From: Bacteroidota bacterium
GTDB taxonomy: Bacteria; Bacteroidota; Bacteroidia; Cytophagales; Cyclobacteriaceae
NCBI GenBank assembly: GCA_023417955.1
Contig: JAEZDW010000006.1
Location: forward strand, 1 to 6,076
Length of the DNA: 6,076 bases
Direction of reading: 5' to 3'
The translations under genes and the position numbers were made by a program. Position 1 is the stretch's first letter. Every line of letters starts with the position of its first letter. This document shows positions 1 to 4,346 of this stretch, in pieces. The notes beneath the pieces were generated by a model. The model did no database searches, was not told the DNA's origin, and saw only the letters and a list, made by a program, of their open reading frames with translations.

Positions 1-1086
1 CGACAGAACCATGTGCGCAAAATCAATCCCATTCTTTTGCGCGGGCTTCAGGTGATCGAAATATTGAATCCGCCCCCCATTTAAGGCGAAGTTGTCCAGT
101 GAAAACCGCCAGGGATCCTGCGCCTCATCATGTCGAACGACCGCCGGATCAACTGCATCATACGTTGGTTCCTCACCTGTCATCTGCACAGAAATGAACG
201 GATCCGTAAGTGCGACACGGGTGAGGTCGATTACTTGCTTCTTGATATCAATGGTATCCGCTTCAATAACAGCTTCCTTGAGCATCGCGACTATTACCTG
301 TCCAGACGCCTTCTGATTGTATTCAGCATTTATTTGATTGAGATGAATTCTATTGAAAGAAATATTGAGTCCAACGGCAGCGCTATCCTCCGGTATAACT
401 TCAGCTGAATCCGGAACTGCTTCCGGCATCCTGAACTGAACAACATCCGCGGACAGGCCCGAAAGAAATATTTCGTTAAACCGTATGGCGCCGCTATCGA
501 GATCAAAGAGCTCCGTGTCAATGGTGAACGTGTTGAGCTTAAGGCCAACACGGTTGCCAGAAATTGAATCATTAAGGTAAAAGGAAAGTCGATCCAATTC
601 AACTGCGCCCAGTCTGAACGTCCATGGAGCTGCGGTCGTGTCAACGGCGGTGGTGTCTTCGGTAGCAAAGGCTGCAATAATATAATCAAAGTTAAATGCG
701 CTGTCTGCCTCCGACCGCTTTATGGTTGACACGATATTACTCAGTTCAATTTTGTTTAACTCGATGGTATTATCGGTGAGCGCCCAGAGATCGGTGTCGA
801 TTCCAATCCGCCCTGCGTACAACAACGTATCCTTTGCCTGGTCTTCAATATACAGCCCTTCAATGACAATCTTCTTGGGAAACGACAAGCTGAAATGAGC
901 GAGCTGAACGGGAGTTCCTATCTTGCTTTCCAGAAATGAAATTGCCTCGTTTCGGATCTTGTTCTGTACCCAGGGAATTTGGATGGCAATCATGACAAGT
1001 AAAAGGAGGGCTATTATTCCGGTAATAGTCCACCCCAGAATCTTTAGAATCCTGATTCCAATCTTTCTTGCCTTACGCTGATCCAT
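1..1086 (-). CDS. tamB: TamB-like (DUF490/AsmA-related) envelope protein, N-terminal part, runs off left edge
   Basis: The minus-strand frame is open from ATG 1086 to the window edge, giving 362 codons with no stop. An in-frame stop (plus-strand cta at 1099-1101) just upstream leaves this ATG as the natural start. Residues 1-12 are basic (MDQRKARKIGIR), followed by one membrane segment at about 13-37 (rich in I, L, V, ending AIQIPWV). This fits an inner-membrane signal anchor with the rest in the periplasm. Residues 38-115 (VQNKIRNEAISFLESKIGTP, then LSFPKKIVIEGLYIEDQAKD and TLLYAGRIGIDTDLWAL) match what I recall of Bacteroidota TamB N-termini. The remainder is beta-rich repeats with many Asp and hydrophobic alternations. 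Known family role: TamB/AsmA-like proteins bridge inner and outer membranes and act in phospholipid transport or outer-membrane protein assembly. Family members usually exceed 1000 residues, so most of the protein, including the C-terminal DUF490 domain, lies outside the window. No clear ribosome binding site is seen. The family call is strong; the exact role is inferred. Confidence 0.88.
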   Translation of the reverse strand, partial: MDQRKARKIGIRILKILGWTITGIIALLLLVMIAIQIPWVQNKIRNEAISFLESKIGTPVQLAHFSLSFPKKIVIEGLYIEDQAKDTLLYAGRIGIDTDLWALTDNTIELNKIELSNIVSTIKRSEADSAFNFDYIIAAFATEDTTAVDTTAAPWTFRLGAVELDRLSFYLNDSISGNRVGLKLNTFTIDTELFDLDSGAIRFNEIFLSGLSADVVQFRMPEAVPDSAEVIPEDSAAVGLNISFNRIHLNQINAEYNQKASGQVIVAMLKEAVIEADTIDIKKQVIDLTRVALTDPFISVQMTGEEPTYDAVDPAVVRHDEAQDPWRFSLDNFALNGGRIQYFDHLKPAQKNGIDFAHMVLS

Positions 1087-1136
1087 GTTTTGAAGCGCCT
1101 ACCAAATTAACAATCTAATGCCACGACCGACTTGTA

Positions 1137-1152
1137 AAGATCATGATATCTT
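1137..1152. repeat. Short inverted repeat AAGAT-N6-ATCTT
   Basis: Plus-strand AAGAT (1137-1141) is mirrored by ATCTT (1148-1152) around a 6-base centre, catgat. The overlapping 1140-1147 ATCATGAT is itself a perfect palindrome. It lies 50 bases upstream of the tamB start. Five-base arms arise often by chance, so an operator role is only a suggestion, supported slightly by a second dyad with the same 6-base spacing centred 25 bases away. Confidence 0.25.
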
Positions 1153-1160
1153 CGTCAACC

Positions 1161-1178
1161 TGTGTAATAATCTACACA
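1161..1178. repeat. Inverted repeat TGTGTA-N6-TACACA, candidate operator
   Basis: A perfect 6-base dyad, TGTGTA (1161-1166) and TACACA (1173-1178), surrounds an AT-rich centre (ataatc). It sits in the divergent spacer and overlaps the tentative leftward -10 element at 1164-1169, a placement typical of repressor sites. No T-run follows on either strand, so it does not look like a terminator. The cognate regulator is not in the window and cannot be named. Confidence 0.4.
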
Positions 1179-1193
1179 ACTTCTCACTGCCAA
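1164..1193 (-). promoter_or_regulatory. Tentative leftward promoter for tamB
   Basis: Read on the minus strand, TTGGCA (1193-1188) is followed after 18 bases by TATTAC (1169-1164). The first matches TTGACA at 5 of 6 positions and the second TATAAT at 4 of 6. Transcription would begin near 1157, giving an untranslated leader of about 70 bases. The Bacteroidota primary sigma factor prefers TTG plus TAnnTTTG, which is not well matched here, so the call is weak. Overlap with the TGTGTA/TACACA dyad is the main reason to note it. Confidence 0.25.
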
Positions 1194-1239
1194 TTTAACC
1201 AATACGCCGCGGTGTTTGTTTAGCCGCTTCCTGACAGGG

Positions 1240-1268
1240 TTGACGGAGGCTGTCGTCGGGCTTAAAAT
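1240..1268 (+). promoter_or_regulatory. Sigma70-like promoter for the AI-2E family gene
   Basis: TTGACG (1240-1245) and TAAAAT (1263-1268) are separated by exactly 17 bases, each one mismatch from the sigma70 consensus. Transcription would start near 1275, about 25 bases before ATG 1300. AAATTTTG at 1265-1272 also resembles the Bacteroidota -7 element TAnnTTTG with one mismatch, although its distance from the TTG is slightly long. The promoter lies downstream of TTG 1216, which argues that 1216 is not the translation start. Confidence 0.45.
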
Positions 1269-1299
1269 TTTGTATTCTATTAGGTCAAATAATTTTCAG

Positions 1300-2424
1300 A
1301 TGACCGATATTCTGACCCGTGTTAATCAGCAACTCCTTTTTTTTGTACTGTTTGTTGTTGTGCTTTATTTCGGCAAGCCAGTTCTGGTTCCGTTCATGTT
1401 TGGCGCATTGCTCGCAATGCTAATGGCGCCTGTTTGCCAGAGCATCGATGACCGTGGCTGTCATCGGGGCTTATCCTCTGCTATCTGTATCATCATTCTC
1501 GCGGTCGGAATCATAGCAGTGCTTTCAGTTCTTGTTGCGCAGGTAAACTCATTCATGGAGGATATCGCGATGATCAAGGCAAAGACAAAGAGCATCTTAT
1601 GGGATCTTCAAACATGGATCGAGGCACGGTTCAACATTCCGAGGAAAAATCAGGAGAACATTGCAAAGGAACAAATCACATCAGAAGAAAATCAGGGCGG
1701 ACTGGCCAGGTTAATTCTGGCAAGCTTCTCATCGACAATTGGCACCCTCGTTCTAATGCTGGTTTACACGTTCTTATTCCTGTATAATAAAGAGAAATTC
1801 GAAACCTTTTTTGTTCGCTTGTTTCACACTGAAGACCCTGAAAAAGTCAAAAACATTGTTGGAAAGATTTCACTTGTTGGACAACGCTACCTCACCGGCA
1901 GGGCAATGTCGGTAATTATTCTCACCACACTATATTCGATCGCCCTCTACGCCATCGGTCTTGACAACGCGCTGTTGCTTGGAGGTATCGCTGCCATGTT
2001 AACCATCATTCCATACGTTGGAACGACCATTGGTGGCCTCTTCCCGTTCCTTGTTGCACTTACGACCGAGCCAACCTATCACACCGCGCTGCTGGTTGGC
2101 GGAGCAATCATACTCATACAGACGATTGACAATTACTTTATTGAACCCAATGTTGTCGGCGGGGAGGTAAACCTTAGCGCACTAACCAGTATTGTCAGCA
2201 TCATCGCAGGCGGGATGTTATGGGGTGTATCCGGAATGATACTCTTCCTCCCAATCGTGGGCATCCTCAAAATCATTTTCGACCATGTGGAAAGTCTGAA
2301 ACCTATTGGCTTTATCATTGGGGACAGCCACGACCGGGACAAGAAAACGCTATTCGACAAAATTAAACTCGCACTATCGCGAAAGAAAGAAGAACCTGTT
2401 GTTGATAATCAAATCGACAAATAA
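1300..2424 (+). CDS. AI-2E family (PerM/YdiK-like) polytopic membrane protein
   Basis: A 374-residue inner-membrane protein of the AI-2E transporter family (Pfam PF01594), close to the usual family length. Hydrophobic segments lie at about 11-46, 59-82, 146-164, 203-252, 262-282 and 293-330. A hydrophilic region at about 83-140, with many Lys and Glu, follows the first cluster. Family hallmarks are present: TIIPYVGTTIGGLFPF (235-250), QTIDNYFIEPNVVGG (274-288) and GGMLWGVSGMILFLPIVG (304-321). The tail (about 342-374) is charged and probably cytoplasmic. Named for autoinducer-2 export by TqsA, the family also includes Na+/H+ antiporter-like members, so the substrate cannot be given. The frame is open back to TTG 1216, but ATG 1300 is chosen because the extra 28 residues look unlike the family and a promoter-like sequence lies within them. 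No clear Shine-Dalgarno is seen. The gene is divergent from tamB, and its stop lies 16 bases from that of the convergent isomerase gene. Confidence 0.9.
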   Translation: MTDILTRVNQQLLFFVLFVVVLYFGKPVLVPFMFGALLAMLMAPVCQSIDDRGCHRGLSSAICIIILAVGIIAVLSVLVAQVNSFMEDIAMIKAKTKSILWDLQTWIEARFNIPRKNQENIAKEQITSEENQGGLARLILASFSSTIGTLVLMLVYTFLFLYNKEKFETFFVRLFHTEDPEKVKNIVGKISLVGQRYLTGRAMSVIILTTLYSIALYAIGLDNALLLGGIAAMLTIIPYVGTTIGGLFPFLVALTTEPTYHTALLVGGAIILIQTIDNYFIEPNVVGGEVNLSALTSIVSIIAGGMLWGVSGMILFLPIVGILKIIFDHVESLKPIGFIIGDSHDRDKKTLFDKIKLALSRKKEEPVVDNQIDK

Positions 2425-2440
2425 CGTCGGTTACAAAGGA

Positions 2441-3340
2441 TCACACGTCACAAATTGAGACACCTTGTTTCAGTGAGGCAATCTTGTCTTCTCTTTTTGG
2501 AATGAACTCCTGTGCGACAAAACCTTTGAATCCGGTTTCCACGATCGCCTTCATGATTGCAGGGTAATTCAATTCCTGCGTGTCATCGATTTCGTTCCGG
2601 CCTGGTACGCCGCCCGTGTGGTAGTGTGAAATGTATTTGTTGTACCTGCGAATCGTCGCTATCACATCACCTTCCATGATCTGCATGTGGTAAATGTCAT
2701 AAAGCAGTTTGAATCGCTCCGAGCCGATCTTTTCACAAAGCGCCACACCCCATTCGGTATGATCGCATTGATAGTCATGATGATCAACCTTGCTGTTGAG
2801 CAGTTCCATCACTAATGTTACTTTATGCTTTTCAGCAACTGACATAAGTTTCTTCAAACCGATCGCGCAGTTTTCAATTCCCTGCTCATCGTCAAGCCCG
2901 TTGCGATTTCCGGAGAAGCATATGATTTGCGAGTATCCCGCAGCAGCTACCTTAGGAATCATATCCGTATAGCTTTTGATCAGTTCATCATGCAACGCAG
3001 GATTGTTGAACCCTTCCGTAATACCTTTACCTGCACCCCACGGGAGCGCAGCGGTTAGTCCATACTTTTGCAGGATCGGCCATTCTTCCGGGCCCACGAG
3101 TTCAATCGACGCGATTCCAATATTCTTTGCTGCCTTACAAAGATCCTCGAAGGGAATATTCTGATAGCACCAGCGACATACCGAGTGATTGATCTTGCCC
3201 TTCAGCTGATTTTCAAGCGATGCTTCAGCCGCACTGACGCGTTCAGAAAGAGATAAACCTGCGAGGGTTACGGCGGCGGACCCTGCGATCTTTTTCAGGG
3301 CACCCCTGCGCGATGATGGGTTTTCGAAACTTGTTATCAT
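2441..3340 (-). CDS. Tat-exported TIM-barrel sugar isomerase, hydroxypyruvate isomerase-like
   Basis: A 299-residue protein of the xylose isomerase-like TIM barrel family (PF01261), nearest in style to hydroxypyruvate isomerase (Hyi). The N-terminus carries a twin-arginine signal: SSRRGALKK (9-17), a hydrophobic stretch (about 18-31) and a probable cleavage site near VSAAEA (35-40). This predicts a folded, cofactor- or metal-bearing protein in the periplasm or anchored outside. Metal ligand candidates follow the Hyi pattern: E179 (VMEL), D215 (LLYDIYHMQIMEGD, with H218), H241 (SHYHTGGVPGRNE) and E278 (VAQEF). In Hyi the third position is Gln, as I recall it, so His here is a difference. The GTG at 3391 would add 17 residues (MSLPDWRKFKKDINLTL) before the Tat motif. 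ATG 3340 is preferred because it gives a normal short n-region. The gene lies 91 bases after the NYN gene on the same strand and is probably co-transcribed with it. The fold and export are well supported; the substrate is unknown, and ordinary Hyi is cytoplasmic. Confidence 0.85.
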   Translation of the reverse strand: MITSFENPSSRRGALKKIAGSAAVTLAGLSLSERVSAAEASLENQLKGKINHSVCRWCYQNIPFEDLCKAAKNIGIASIELVGPEEWPILQKYGLTAALPWGAGKGITEGFNNPALHDELIKSYTDMIPKVAAAGYSQIICFSGNRNGLDDEQGIENCAIGLKKLMSVAEKHKVTLVMELLNSKVDHHDYQCDHTEWGVALCEKIGSERFKLLYDIYHMQIMEGDVIATIRRYNKYISHYHTGGVPGRNEIDDTQELNYPAIMKAIVETGFKGFVAQEFIPKREDKIASLKQGVSICDV

Positions 3341-3431
3341 AAGCGTCAAGTTAATGTCTTTTTTGAATTTTCTCCAGTCAGGAAGTGACACGCTGCCGCT
3401 TTTTTGAGCACCGTGTGTCGCAGATGTTCAT

Positions 3432-4229
3432 CTATGACGATTTGCTCTTGACGTACACATGCGAAATATTACCCTTCCCCGTACTCTCCTTGTGAACCTC
3501 GAACTGATCAAGGCTTTCGATAAGCGAAACGAGTTTCTTGAAGCCATAATTTCGCGGATCGAAATCCGGCTTCTTCTTGAGGAGCAGGTTACCAAGTTCC
3601 CCGAGGAAGACCCAGCCACTTTCATCGGCAAGGTCATTGACTGATGATTCGATGAGGTTTATCAACTCATAATTTACTAACGGGTCTGTTTCCTGAGCAG
3701 CAGCGTTGTCCGTATTATCCTGTTGTTGTTTTTTGGGAGAAGCCTTTTTCTTCGGCGCAGCCTGCGTCTTCTTTTTCTGTTCGCCGTTGGCTTTCAGAAT
3801 TTCGATGTATATGAATTTATCAACTGCTGATATGAACGCAAGCGGTGTTTTTCGTTCCCCCATACCAAACACCTTCATACCAGCTTCGCGCAGTCGCGTC
3901 GCAAGACGTGTGAAATCGCTATCGCTTGATACAATGCAGAAACCATCAACGCGACCTGTATACAAAATATCCATCGCGTCAATAATAAGGGCAGAGTCCG
4001 TAGAATTTTTGCCCGTCGTATAGCTGTATTGCTGCACCGGGGTGATGGCATGCTCCAACAATTTACTCTTCCATCCGGAAACAGTCGGCTTTGTCCAGTC
4101 AGCGTAAATCCGTTTGAATGTTGGCGTACCATATTTCGCAATCTCCTGGAGCATCGGTTGGATCTGCGAGTGCGGTACATTGTCGGCGTCGATGAGAACG
4201 GCGAGGCGAAGGTCTTTAATTGTATCCAT
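3432..4229 (-). CDS. NYN-domain (DUF88/LabA-like) predicted ribonuclease with C-terminal OST-HTH/LOTUS domain
   Basis: A 265-residue soluble protein in two parts. Residues 6-147 form a NYN domain (PF01936, PIN-like nuclease fold) with the expected acidic residues: D14, D16 and N17 in VLIDADN, D78 in NSTDSA, D84 in IIDAMD, and D103/D105 in SSDSDF. Residues 184-262 match an OST-HTH/LOTUS domain (PF12872), with GWVFLGELGNLLLKKKPDFD (205-224) and YGFKKLVSLIESL (228-240). A low-complexity linker rich in K, Q, A and P (about 148-183) joins them. The intact acid cluster suggests metal-dependent RNA cleavage, and the LOTUS domain suggests RNA binding. The bacterial targets of this architecture are not known to me. 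The longest frame starts at TTG 4277, but the family-like sequence begins at MDTIKDLRLAVLIDADN, so ATG 4229 is chosen; ATG 4235 is equally possible and adds two residues. Upstream is the terminator at 4296-4320, so it needs its own promoter in about 4230-4295, where I see only a TATTAT-like element (4265-4260, minus). The isomerase gene follows on the same strand. Confidence 0.9.
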   Translation of the reverse strand: MDTIKDLRLAVLIDADNVPHSQIQPMLQEIAKYGTPTFKRIYADWTKPTVSGWKSKLLEHAITPVQQYSYTTGKNSTDSALIIDAMDILYTGRVDGFCIVSSDSDFTRLATRLREAGMKVFGMGERKTPLAFISAVDKFIYIEILKANGEQKKKTQAAPKKKASPKKQQQDNTDNAAAQETDPLVNYELINLIESSVNDLADESGWVFLGELGNLLLKKKPDFDPRNYGFKKLVSLIESLDQFEVHKESTGKGNISHVYVKSKSS

Positions 4230-4295
4230 CGGCATAAATTGTACGCTGCAAGTTGGTAAATAATAAGCTGAAATCAAGGCACCCTATCAGAACGT

Positions 4296-4320
4296 AAAAA
4301 GGGCTGCCCGAAGACAGCCC
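4296..4320 (-). terminator. Intrinsic terminator of the GH3 gene with C(UUCG)G loop
   Basis: Read on the minus strand, GGGCTGTC (4320-4313), TTCG (4312-4309) and GGCAGCCC (4308-4301) form an 8-base-pair stem with one G-U pair, followed directly by TTTTT (4300-4296). The loop is the extra-stable UUCG tetraloop closed by C-G. It begins 27 bases after the GH3 stop codon and precedes the NYN gene, so it should end GH3 transcription there. The plus-strand reading has no T-run after the stem, so it acts in one direction. Confidence 0.88.
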
Positions 4321-4327
4321 CCTGGGT

Positions 4328-4346
4328 GAATTGAAATTGGCAATTC
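4328..4346. repeat. Short inverted repeat GAATTG-N7-CAATTC abutting the GH3 stop
   Basis: A perfect 6-base dyad (4328-4333 and 4341-4346) with a 7-base centre lies immediately after the GH3 stop codon (4349-4347) and before the main terminator. It is AT-rich and has no T-run, so it would make only a weak hairpin in the 3' untranslated region. It may be coincidental. Confidence 0.25.

Larger units (their letters stand above)
1087..1299. promoter_or_regulatory. Divergent intergenic control region between tamB and the AI-2E gene
   Basis: This is the longest non-coding stretch in the window (213 bases). It lies between the tamB start (minus) and the AI-2E family start (plus), so it must carry promoters for both. 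It contains a sigma70-like pair facing right, a weaker pair facing left, and two short perfect inverted repeats, each listed separately. A plus-strand frame is open from TTG 1216, but it carries no recognisable protein sequence before ATG 1300, and I treat it as non-coding. Confidence 0.6.

Noticed and set aside
92..408. Two overlapping plus-strand frames (92-316 and 130-408)
   Set aside because: Both are antisense to tamB, overlap one another in different frames and have low-complexity Ser/Arg-rich or unstructured translations.
330..689. A 119-codon minus-strand frame within tamB
   Set aside because: It is out of frame with the continuous 362-codon tamB reading, and its translation resembles no protein family I know.
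3341..3391. GTG-initiated extension of the isomerase by 17 residues
   Set aside because: It would place an atypical charged segment before the Tat motif. ATG 3340 gives a normal n-region. The extension cannot be excluded without protein data.
3392..3431. Possible hairpin between the NYN and isomerase genes (GACACACG and CGTGTCAC on the minus strand)
   Set aside because: The arms are imperfect and no T-run follows, so it is neither a convincing terminator nor an operator.
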